This document shows, in pieces, positions 1 through 10,989 of a stretch of DNA of 64,000 nucleotides. The notes below the pieces were generated by a model. That model worked only from the letters and a program-made list of their open reading frames with translations, did no database searches and had not been told where the DNA came from. The stretch is from Deuterostichococcus epilithicus (lineage: Eukaryota; Chlorophyta; Trebouxiophyceae; Prasiolales; Stichococcaceae). A program made the position numbers and the translations under genes. How positions within the stretch are numbered: the stretch's first letter is position 1; every line of letters begins with the position of its first letter. The DNA is taken from assembly GCA_033439295.1 (NCBI GenBank), contig JAVTLE010000008.1:124001-188000 (forward strand), read 5' to 3'.

Positions 1-2036
1 AGCGGCACAGCGACGCCAGCGAGTCCTCCACAAACTTGCGGCCTGCAGTCCCATCTAAGATTGGTTCGGCGCCGTTCTGATTCGCATGTGCATGCTGGAC
101 GTGTCGCAGTTCCTGGCATATCGCTGCGGCTTCAGTCACACGGGCAGGCGCAGACATGGTGATAAAAGGTGACATCAAACAGGCGTCAGGTGGTCACTGC
201 AGGGTTCCTCTTGGACAGGGGCGGCATGGACTTCGTTGACAGGCGCGTCGTGCAGCAGTGTGCCACACAACAAACGCACCCGGAACGGAGAACGGGTCGA
301 TGTCGATCTGCTGGGCGCCAAAGGTGCACCACACACGGCGGGTGCTGCCGTCGCCCATGGTCACCTCCAGCACCGGGCGCTCGGGCTTTCGGGTGCGGAT
401 CTTCATCAGGTCCTCCTCACTGGGGTCGCCTGCACCAGCCAGGCGACTCCATTCAAGGGGAAAGAAGCCCTGGGGTGGCCTCGACAGAACGGACTGCGCT
501 TGGATGGAGAACCGACGCAGCCCGTCGCCGACTCCGTGAGTGGACGAGCGCTGCTGCAGGCGGCTAGCGGTCGCGCACCTCCAGCTGCTGCTGAGGCGGC
601 GCACAGCCGAGGGCCCGCACAGGGTGTGCATGCTCTGACGGAGGCCAGCAGCCGCGTCTGCGTTTGCTGGCCGCACGGAGGTTTGCAGGGAGGGCTGCAC
701 CGACAGCTGCCAGCGCCTCACCGCCCGGCCAGAAGGCGTCCCAGTCGACGAACATGTCCGCGAACTCGGAGTCGTCGCCCTTCGCCAGAAAGTCCTGAAA
801 CTCGTGCGAGGCCGGCGATATGTGGTTGACCATGAGCTCCAGCTCCAGGTCTACCTTGTCGGCCAGTGCGCCAACATCCTCCCAGCTTCCGAGCCGCGGG
901 TCCACCTCCTGCGCAGGCAGATGGCATATATCAGGGTCAGGCGTTGACTGGCACACAGACCTGAGACGACTATACCGGCTATACGCGTGAGCTTCAGAGC
1001 TCCATTGGGGCTGATCCGGAAGGCTCCCAGATGCTGCACGCCCACAGATGTTCGCTTGGGATTGCCGCCGTGTTGTCTGGCAGACGCAGGAGAGCACCAG
1101 GGTAGCCTGGTGCCTCTGCAACCGAGAAGAGGCAACATCCCCTGCCTGATAAGTGATGGGTGCAAAGCCGCCATCCCCTGATGACGGGTAAATGGGCAGC
1201 AGGTGCAGCCCCGCCACCACGCCTGTGCCGAATGACCAACCCAAAGATGAAGCAAACCGATAACTCGACTCACTGGGTCTGTATTCTGTGTTCTACATCA
1301 CAGGAGCGTGGGTGCAGTGCCGGCACAGGCCTGCCGTGTGTGCAACTGCAAGTGCAAGTGCAAGGTTGTCTGGGCTGACTCACCATCCAGGTGCTCGTCC
1401 ATGAACCGCCGCAGCGTCGGTAGGTCCGACCCGATGGAGTCGGCATAACAGCTCAGCTGCACCTACACGAGCGAGGGCGCACCAGGGTCAGGCGGTGCTG
1501 TCGGCGCTGGCTGCACGGCGCGACTAAGCCCTGNATGACCGCCAGAACGAGAGGGGGGAGCACAGTNTTGTACGCAGTGGGCTGCCGCAGCACGAGGCAG
1601 AGGCTCTGGCGTTCAACAGAGGCTGCAAAGGCGGCCATGGACTCGCCTGGTTGCGCAGCCGGCGCTGGGGCTTCTTGGTCTCAAACGCGGTGTGGCTCGG
1701 GAACGGGTTGGACTCCTGGTCGAGGAGGGTGGCGGCATCGACATTGCTGTCGAGGGTCGGGCTCGCCGTTTCGGCTGTGCCCGAAGGCGCCGCCACAGCG
1801 CCATACGCGCTGTCAACCACTGCCGCCTCTGCAACGGCGCTGTCGGCGGCAGCCCGCGGCATGCACACTGCGCCATATGCCCGGCGTGGGCGGCACGTCC
1901 AGCCCGCATGAAATCTTGCCGGGTGACCGCTGGCGTGCTTCAGCGGCAGCGGCTGCCGCAATGGGGAGCCATCGCTGCGGTACTGGTGCGGCGCCGCCTG
2001 GTGTCTGGCGGGCAACGCATTGATGGCGCCTAGCAT
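1..2036 (-). CDS. Sucrose phosphorylase-family protein (GH13), tandem copy B, 3' part cut by window start
   Basis: Exons on the minus strand: 2036-1647, 1462-1384, 1222-1146, 908-722, 429-280 and 42-<1; all phases close. The 130-residue first exon is an Ala/Pro-rich leader. The conserved domain follows: VQLSCYADSIG, GLHLLPIYPSSGDGG, the NHISPAS segment, FADMFVDWDAFWP and VWCTFGAQQIDIDP. These are the N-terminal half of the TIM barrel of GH13 sucrose phosphorylases, which convert sucrose (or a related glucoside) plus phosphate to glucose-1-phosphate. The catalytic residues lie beyond the window edge. Every visible intron falls at the same position as in the neighbouring complete copy, so this is a tandem duplicate. 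The donors of introns 1 and 3 are GC (gcgagt and gcaggg). Two ambiguous bases (1534, 1567) fall in intron 1. Functional state cannot be judged from this half. Confidence 0.85.
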
Positions 2037-3379
2037 TGGCCTGTCGGCTGTGCTGTATGTCTATCGGCTGTCAGCGCCGCAACGGTGGCGAGACAGCCCT
2101 GTCAGGCGGGTAGACAGACGCCCTGCGACACAGCAAGTGCGAGGTACGTGTTGGTGGTGGTACGATGGCCTGACGTCAGTCCGCCGTAGTACGCATGTAA
2201 CACTCTTGCTCAGCACCAGGTCTGTGGGTGGGGTATGCACAGCCCGGCCAGCACTGCGCGGGGTCTGCGGACGCACAAGCGGATGGGTTGAGGGCCGCTG
2301 CTCGGTTTGCACTCTGCCGCCGCGCGTCAAGCAATTCCAAGCCCGGCAACTAAGTGGATCTTAAGCGAATGAATCAGGCGTTGCGTCTCGGAAAGCGCAG
2401 GTCCCGCTCGCGGGCTCTACACGAGAGGATAACGCTGCGCAGGCCTGTCCAAAACAAGGGGCTAGCTTGTAGCACCAGAACAGATGTGACACTGGCACCG
2501 ACCCTTCTGAGCCCTGTAAGCCCACAAAGGCATTATGCAGTCGAAAGAGCCGCCCAGCAAGCGCATGCTGGGCATCTAGGGCGAAGCTAGAGCTACTAAA
2601 TCCACATCAGAAATATCTACCAGTTTGGTTGCGTGGCTGGGCATGCAAGGTCAAGGCCAGCTGATTCATGGAGAACAGCCCTGTGCAACTAAGAATCGAG
2701 CACGCATGCAACTTGGAGAGTCGTTAAGTTATACGCCAGGAATGGGCCTCGCTTCCCTACCGACTGCTGTGGCACCACCGACGGCGCGCGGTGCCGTGCC
2801 GCATGACGCCAGGTTGGCTCTTGCCGTTGTGCGAATGGTACGTGGCATGGTGGCGCGCTCTTGTTATATACCCAGTCACGCATTGAGAGAAGCATTATGC
2901 TAGAACCACACTCTCTCAATGCTGAAATGCTGGCTTCATCTTGACGCAGAATAGGTTGGGGCTGGCAACATCCGAAGCGGCACTCACCCACCCACCCAGC
3001 TCCAGCAGTGTCAGCGTGACACAAGCGACTGACACCAAGCCGCATTCAATGTCGGTGTCTGCACATCAGATCCATCGAGGAAGCCGTGGCATCCGGTCTG
3101 GCCAACTCACCGAATCAGAGGGCGAATGCACACCACCTCAACAACAAGCTGCAGATGAGGGCCTGTTCTCATCCAGGCAGCCAATGAAGCGGCCCATCTC
3201 ACTGCCCAGGCGCACCACAGTTGCCTGCTTGATGCATGCGAGGCAACTTGCGGCGCCACTGCTCCAGAGGCGGGCCAGTCTGCGGACTGGCCGCACTCGA
3301 GCGCTCAAGCCATCCAGGCCGCCAAATGACTGATGTTGCACATGCAGGCGCCTGCTGACGGCACCCGTCAATTGGGTTT
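2037..3379. other. Intergenic region between the two GH13 copies
   Basis: This holds the promoter side of copy B and the 3' untranslated side of copy A, both read on the minus strand. I see no convincing exon, RNA gene or repeat in it. Confidence 0.5.
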
Positions 3380-6300
3380 TCAAGGGCCGATTTTGGGGCC
3401 CGACGCTGGGTCCGCAAAGTCCTCCACCTTTGCCAGCGCGTCCCGCCGCAGACCAGGCAGCTGCTCCGTGGGAATCAGGTCCCCGTCATCGTACGTGGCC
3501 CGCCCCCAGCTCAGTGTGTCGTCCTCTAGCTCGTACCTGCACATGCAGGGTAGCCAGTCGAAGCCGCGAAGTGCAAGTTGTGACATAGAACGAAACTTAG
3601 CAGCGCAGCTCGACCGCCCCCAGCTCGACATGTAGTCCTTCAGCTCATACCTGTCCACAATGAAATGCAACGCATGGGAGATCTATACTGCTTGTTTGCA
3701 CGTCAGATGAAATGGCGCAGCCAGTGCCGCGAGGTGTGCTGCGTCCTCTGGCGATGTTCAATGTCTGTGGCCAAGTGCCCCCCAGTGCATGAGCAGGTGC
3801 GGTGCCGGCCACCAGGGCGAGCGGCCATGAATCCTCCAAAAGGTTGAAAGGGGGCCTCCTGGAGATCCGTGTAAGTTTGCCAGCAGCGTTCCCAGTTCGC
3901 CGGCGCCGCGGCAGCATACAACGCCGCAGGGTTTTAGGGGCTCGCACCGCATGGTGTGCTCCTGCCCGGCGTCGGCGATGGCGGAGGCGACGACATCAAA
4001 GGCGAACGTGGCCAGGTCGGCGCACAGCGTTGCGTGGTGCGGCCCGTTACGCCACGTCACCCGCAGCAGGTGGTCCTCCTCCGGCGTCTCGTACTTGATG
4101 CCGATCTGCGGCGGCAGCAGACACACATGTGTACGTTCACGCTGTAGAGCACGGGAGAGTCTTTGTGACGCATGGATCGGCCATCGTCAGTGTGTCAGGA
4201 GGCTAGGCGGAAAGGGGTGCGACCTCCCCTGCTGGGTCCATTGGCACAGCGGACCTGCTGCATCACAGCTTTGCTACATCTGTGGATGAGCTATACAGAA
4301 GAGCTGACATTGCGAAACCTGTGAGCCAGGGTGTATTGCAGGGGCGTAGAGACGGCATCCAGTCGCCACAGCTCCGTCAAGTCACAGCCACCAGACCTGC
4401 GGTCCTGACCCCTCCCCTTGAACGGAAATTTGTCTCCCTGCTTGCAAGGTTTGGCACATGGTTCCCACCTGGCCGTTGAAGGCGGGGTGCCGGTTGCGGA
4501 ATTTGCACATCATGTGCAGCGCCTTGACAACAGGGCGCTCCATCTCCTTGGCCGCCTCCTCCGGCGAGAAGCGGTGCCGGTTCACGCCGCGTGGCCCCTC
4601 TCGCTCAATGCCCTGCAGAAGCAGTGGGGGAACTGTCGGTATCTACATGCATCCGTTGACGGCAGGGCTATGGCAATGTAGGAGAATGGGCATCATGGGC
4701 ATCATGAAGTGTCCCTAACAGCAGTAAGATACTTGAGCAAGAGCAACGTTCTACTGAATTACTCATTTGTAATGAATATCTTGTCAAGTTAATGGCATGT
4801 ACCTCCTCGTCGTTGGCGCCAGCAAACAATCCCACATAGTATACCATGGGAACGCCAGGCGTCCAGAACTGGATGGCCCTCGCCAGCAAATACGCCTGCG
4901 GATGAAACTAGGGAGATGTCACACACTCAGTGTGCATGTGCGAGCACAAGCCTCGCTACATGGGGCAGTGAGACCCTGCATTCTGGTCGCAAGGAGGCCT
5001 GACTCTGACTGCCGGTCAAGTCATGCAGGTGATACAGCAAAGATAGCAAAGAACTCCGCTCGTGGCGGGACCCAGGAGTTCAGTGGAATCCGGGACAGGG
5101 GGACCTCAAACCTCCTGTCTGCAGTGGTGCCCACCGGCATACAGCCAGACGCGTGCGCTTTGCATAAAGGGCGCACCCGCGGCGACTCGCTGCAGGCGGA
5201 GAAGTAGGTGGCGTTGTACTGGTGGGGGAAGCCCTTGTACTTGCCGCCCTCCCGCTTGTACTTGAAGTTAGGCAGCGCCCCCAGCTGGTTCTCCACCACT
5301 TCCTGCAGCTCCTCCACATCGCACACCTGCCGGGCAGAGCGACAGCGGGACTGTCAGCAGTCAACACTGATCGACAGTGCCCGCCATTATTACTGGTACT
5401 TCCGCGGCCGGTGCTTCACGACCGTCTGCACCTCCTGCATATCGCACACCGTGGCAGGCGGACAAGTCGCAGTTTCATGAGCAACCCAGAGCCAACTTGA
5501 AGCTGTGCCTTTCGGTTTACTCCTGTCGACCTCACTCGTTTTTGACATGTCCTTGCTGGGTCCCCAGGACATCTCAGCTCCTCGACATCGCATGCCTGCC
5601 GAGCAATGGTATCATCCAGGACCCACCCTCCAGCCTGACCACGCCAGGCCAAGATGCACCGGCAGGAGCGCCAGCAGGACTCGCAGTCATGGTCGTGCTC
5701 AGGACCGCAGCTGTTGCCCGACAGCTGAGCCGTCTGGGCTGCTGTGTGTGCCCCTGCACAGATGCGCACACGGACCCGACCGCACAGGGCAGGCAGCCTC
5801 CAACGGTGCGAGCGTGAGCGGGGAGATGACAGTGACGGCTGCTCACAGAGGCCAGGCCTGTGATGTCGTCGATGCCCATGCCGTCGTGGGTGTCGAGCAC
5901 AGTGAACTGCCGCCGCGGGCAGATGCGCAGCCAGTCGCGCAGCACGCGCCCGCTCTTGAAGTAGAAGGCATGCAGCACCAGCAGCGGCAGCGCAAAGTCG
6001 TACACCTGTGGGTGTGAGGCGGCGGGTCAGGCCGAGACCCTAAGCTTCGGCCACTTGGCGGCGAGGCATGGAGCAGGCAAAGCACCGGCATGATGCCGAC
6101 CCTGCCAGCGTGGGATGACGGTCATGCATGCAAAATGGTTTCGAGGGTTTATACAGTATGCCCCTAATGCTGTTAGAAGTACTCAGACTAACGCAAGCCG
6201 CCTGACTGGCGGCAATGAGCCACCTCTAGAGTCTCCAGTGCACGAATGGCAGTGCTCAGCTACTCCAGTGCTCGGCTGCTCCGAAGGTGCAGCCGAGCTG

Positions 6301-9300
6301 GGCATCAGGCGACTTCAGATGCACAGGTTGCCGCAGCCAGATGTTCAGGCCAATCGATAAAGATGCGGGTAAGATGGAAAAGAATCAGGCGGCGCAGGGT
6401 CAAGGGGCAGGCAGTGCCGCGCTGCTGAAGCAGGAGCTTGCACTGGGCGGAGCAACAGCTACAGGGCTGCACAACATACTTTGGTGACTGACTCAGGGTG
6501 GAGAACGCACCCAGTAGCCATGTGCAGCAAGCGTCACGTTGAGCTGGAAGTCCTCGTGCACCTCGCACAGGAGCCTGCCCACAGCATCACGGGATCATTG
6601 GTAGTTGGCAATAGAACGGAATGGGGTTTGTTTGCGCAAGCACAGCCTCGACTTTATGTGTGGCTGCCTGAGCTGAAGGCGGCGGCAGTGGCGGCCTTGA
6701 GAGTATCTATGACTGCGAGCCGGCCTGCCGACGGTAGCTTGCAACAACAGCATGCAGGTGAGCTGCGCCGGCAAGCTGCGGCCTGCAGACTCGGCTGCAT
6801 GGGCCAGTAACAATGGGTGCCCTCTCGTCTCATCGAAGGAGCACCCCGCCCACGCATGCCGCACTACAGCACATCCCCTGAACCCAAACCCTGAGCCGCA
6901 CCTGGTGCCATGGGTTCGGGCAATCTTATTGAGCCGCTCCAGCATCTCCCAAACCTCGGGTTCCTGCATGTATGTTGGGTTTGAATGAGGACACAGCAGC
7001 CAGCGGAGCAAGGCAAGGCCGACAGCCATGCTGGCGTCGGCAGCGGCGCGGCTGAGCCCTGAAGTTGACCATGCAGCAGGCGATATGTCGCCTTAGCGGC
7101 AGGGCCGTCAACCACGTCTGGGCTCTGACACCAGAACGAGCTGCCGTACGCTCTGCAGGCTCAGGGTCTAGGGTTTAGGGCGCACCTCGAAAAAGCAGCG
7201 GGTGCCCGCCTTTTTGGTGGCGTAGCCAAAGGCGTCCAGGCGCACAATCTTGGCGCCCGCGTGGCACAGCGATGCCAGCGCACTCTCGACGAACTTGCGG
7301 CCTGACAACAGGAGACTCCGACTGAGAATCGAGAGAATTCATTATGGGCTCAGGGCGTGCTCATTTTGAAGTCTGCAGACTGTGTCCTATGCCCTCAGCC
7401 ACATTCCTGAGGTTTCGGAGATCGACGCGCTTCCCAGGCCGCCAATGCAGCGCTGACTGCCAGCTGTCAGGGGAGGCAGGTTGTCAGTGGGTGCTACAGC
7501 ACTGGCATCGAGACAGACATGTCGGCGGCTGGCGCCGGAGTACGTTGCGGCCCTTCGCCGGCGTCAGCTAAAACGCTCAGTCCGGCTGGGCAGCCGCATG
7601 TAGAATGTGTGCATGTGTAATCCTTGAAGAGCCCACCCGGCGCGGAGAAGGGGTCGATGTCGATCTGCTGCGGACCAAAGGTGCACCACACGCGGCGTGT
7701 GCTGCCGTCGCCCATTGTGACCTCCAGCACGGGGCGCTCTGGCTTTCGGGTGCGGATCTTCTCCAAATCCTCCTCGGAGGGGTCGCCTGCAGGGTTGCAG
7801 GTTTGCAGGTTCGCTAACACTGCATCCAGTGCATGTGCTGCTGGGGACACATACAACTCGAGGCTCCGCCCTCCAGCTGGCCGCCCGCAGCGGCGGCGCC
7901 GCCCCCGCGGCGCCGTCCTGAACCCTGTAGGGGAGGGGCTCGGCGCTTGGCAGGCTTCAGCAGGTCTGCAGCAGGCGCCCTCGCACTTGTTTGTGGGGAC
8001 AATTCCAAGCAGCACCCGTCTCGTCCCGATCAGCGGTTTGGCCCCGCCGACCAGGGCCGACGCACGTCCGGGCAGCGTCTGCGCCTGGAATGGAACACGT
8101 CGAGCATGTATCGACGCCCAAGTCAGGCTCCGCCCAGCAGCAGCCTCACCGTCTGGCCAGAAGGCGTCCCAGTCGATGAACATGTCCGCAAACTCGGAGC
8201 CGTCGCCCTTTGCCAGAAAGTCCTGGAACTCGTCGGAGGCCGGCGATATGTGGTTGACCATGAGCTCCAGCTCCAGGTCGACCTTTTCGGCTAGGCTCTC
8301 TACGTCCCTCCAGCATCCCAGCCGCGGGTCCACCTCCTGATGCAGTGGAGCAGCGGCGTCTGTGTCACGGGCAGTTGAAGGCCGCGCCTCGCAGCCCCGG
8401 CAACCCCTGCCGGTCAGCTTGACAGCGGCTCCACAGCAGGGAAGCTGTGGAGCGAGACCAGCAATGGCCTCTGCAGCGGATCAGCCCGCTCCAGCAGCCC
8501 GTCTGAGGCCAAGCTGTCACCCGCTGTGCAGAGAACGGCACTCACATGCCAGCAGGAGTTGCGACACCATGGACGAACACAATGCTGGCTGCCGGCTGGT
8601 GAGACAGTGCGCGTTTGCTCTCACGTGGTAGGTGGTAGGCGCAAAGCCGCCGTCGCCTGATGACGGGTATATGGGCAGCAGGTGCAGTCCCGCCACCACG
8701 CCTGCAGCGCACCAAAACCCCAGGCGGTCGAAGACCGGCTGGACGCAGCTGCAGGAGGGCCGTCCGGCTGAGGCGGCAGCATCACACTGTCATATACTGG
8801 GTGGAGGAGCAGACGCATGCATGCAGGACCGGCACGATGGCCATGGAGCCCACCGCCAAGGTGCTCGTCCATGAACCGCCGCAGCGTCGGCAGGTCGGGC
8901 CCAATAGAGTCGGCATAGCAGCTCAGCTGCACCTGTCGATGCCGCGGTGCAGCACGGTCAGAGGACGCCACGGCATCAGCCTCATATTCTTCTGGCGGGG
9001 ACTCGGATGCGTCGCTTGGGCTTTCGAGGCAATGCATCAATTTGAGCAGCGGCAGCTGACTGCGTGGCAAAAGTCCGTGCCTGGTTGCGCAGTCGGCGCT
9101 GGACCTTGGTGGCATCAAATGCGTTGTGGCTGGGAAAGGGACAGGACTTCTCGTCGCAGATGCTGGAGGCGTCAACGTCAACGCTGCCGCCCGGCAAGGG
9201 GCTCTCCTCGCGGCCCGGTGCTGCCAGGATTTCACCATATGCATTATCGCCATTGACCGTGGCTGCCTCAGCAGCACCGCCATCAGCTGTGGCCCGCACA

Positions 9301-9491
9301 GCGCACACCGAGCCGTACTGGCGGTGTGGGGGCTGCACCCCTCCTGACGGAGAGCTCATCGGTGAGGCGCAGCGGGAGCGCGCGTGTGCATGCGGCGGCC
9401 GGCGCGGAGGCAGGAAGCTGCAGCCGCGGCTGCTGTTGGCATGTGGCGGGGCACGGCAGCGGACAGGCGCCGTGGGGATGGCGTTTGGCAT
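3380..9491 (-). CDS. Sucrose phosphorylase-family protein (GH13), complete tandem copy A
   Basis: Fourteen exons join in phase to 668 residues: 9491-9081, 8932-8854, 8701-8625, 8336-8150, 7786-7637, 7301-7186, 6963-6902, 6574-6511, 6005-5847, 5326-5177, 4895-4803, 4612-4469, 4105-3948, 3536-3380. Residues 1-137 are a leader rich in Arg, Ser and Ala, possibly a plastid transit peptide. The rest matches GH13 sucrose phosphorylases throughout. The nucleophile is Asp324 (VRLDAFGYATKKAGT), the acid/base Glu365 (LLCEVHEDF) and the stabiliser Asp423 (VLDTHDGMG). Their spacing (41 and 58) is nearly that of the bifidobacterial enzyme. The 'QFWTPGVPMVYYVGLFAG' stretch and the FRNRHPAFNG region complete the barrel end and C-terminal domain. 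The expected reaction is reversible phosphorolysis of sucrose, but glucosylglycerol, glucosylglycerate or sucrose-6-phosphate phosphorylase specificity cannot be excluded. This family is mainly bacterial, so horizontal origin is likely. Intron 1 has a GC donor (gcacgg). Confidence 0.9.
3509..3656 (-). repeat. Duplicated exon start (last exon of GH13 copy A)
   Basis: The beginning of the last exon (YELEDDTLSWGR, starting 3536) is repeated upstream at about 3614-3651 as YELKDYMSSWGR, again right after a cag acceptor. The upstream copy would need its own donor to be an exon. The downstream copy alone gives the family-like end. Confidence 0.75.
5290..5600 (-). repeat. Three decayed copies of an exon start (GH13 exon 10)
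   Basis: The acceptor and first codons of exon 10 (VCDVEELQ, from 5326) recur near 5420-5455 (CDMQEVQTVV) and 5565-5597 (CDVEEL). The two upstream copies are short and broken. Only the 5326 copy continues into the conserved sequence. Confidence 0.7.
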
Positions 9492-10989
9492 CGACGTGCC
9501 TAAAGCTCAAGCCCTCTCTGGCTACTTAGGGTTCAGGCCCGAATGGGCCAGTGAGAGCCTGCATCCCACCCAAGCTCATTTCTGTGCAGATCAACGCAGT
9601 CTAGGCCATCGATCAGATTGACCTCCAAGCTGCACACGTGATCTCTCTCGAGATCACTTGGGCGGTTTCCAGATGGAGGGATGCGACTGTGCTGATTCGA
9701 CAGTACCTTCGCTGCACCGGCACGGACGTCCGCGAGTTCGCAATTACTTCAGGACACTTCCACAAATTTTCTGCCGAGCTCTGAACGATGAAGTTGAAAA
9801 GACATGACTGAGTCCTTACGCAGCCTTACGTCAGCAGTCCTATTCAAAATTTGTTATGTGGCGCTTTGCGAATCACTCGCGGACTAGATTCGGGCGACCG
9901 CCTTCCTGCAGCAGGTGGTGCACATTCCTCAGGGCATCGGAGCGCGTCGACGCGACCTTGCCTCCGCACTGAGTTGCATGATGCCGCGCCGCTTGCCCAA
10001 ACACACATGTTTATCATTACATCGCAGCGACTGGTTTGTCTTCTTATTGCACTACGTGCATCAACATTAACTAGCCGATAGTCTTGTTTGATTCACATCC
10101 TTTGGCACTGAACCGGAAGTGCCCGTCATGATCAACAACCGGTCGACATCTGTCGTGCACCCGCCTTTGGCAGAAGCGGCTGCTTTCAAGCTGTTAACAT
10201 ATTCTCGAACCTGCACTATGGGTCAGTGGACGCGTCTACAGCCTGCAGTCGGCCTGAGCGAGCTTTTGCATGCATGCGCTGCTGATGAGCGCCAGTGGTC
10301 GCAGAGGGACTATCTGCAGTCGAGACGGTTGAATGCACTGGATCTCCTGAGGATATTGCTGCGGCTGTTGGCTTTATCAGCCAACTCCTTTGCTGTCATG
10401 TCGTCAGCCATTGCAGGAGGTGGTCGCTGCGGTTGCTAGCGTCAAGCAAGCAACTGGACTGCGCGCTATCACATGCAGGGAGGTCAGCCCTAGCCCTGGC
10501 GGCAGGCAAGCTGTCCTGCAAGGTGCCACGACTGAGCGCCATGCCCATTGCCGATTCGGCGCCGTCAGCGATCTAAGTTTCCCGCTGGTGGCACAAGTCA
10601 ACAAGGCCAGTTGCCAAGCGCGCTGTTGCCAAGCAGGCCGCGGGCTGAAACTGCACACATAAACCCAGCTGTGATCCACAACGCTAGATTTGCGTTCCTT
10701 ACGTGATGGTGTGACACCCATGCATGTTCTGACCGATGCAATGCCAGATAGCCGGGATGCGCCCGTGGCAGCATTCGTTGTATGTGGTGGCGCTGCACCT
10801 CGCCGATAGCCAACACGTTCCGCTAACATGCCAGTAAGCCTGCACTGCAAGCCCAGCTCGACCGCTGGTTATGTACCCTTGCTTGACATGCGCTCTTCAC
10901 TAGCTCAATGGACAGTGAACTCAGCTTTTGCTGTGACAGCAGCCCGCTGCAGCTCCGCAGCCTGGTGCGGCCAGCCTGGAGTTCGACCG
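9492..10989. other. Intergenic region between GH13 copy A and the GT47 gene
   Basis: This contains the promoter side of GH13 copy A and the 3' side of the exostosin-like gene. The stretch 9640-10140 is less GC-rich than the genes. I see no exon or RNA gene. Confidence 0.4.
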
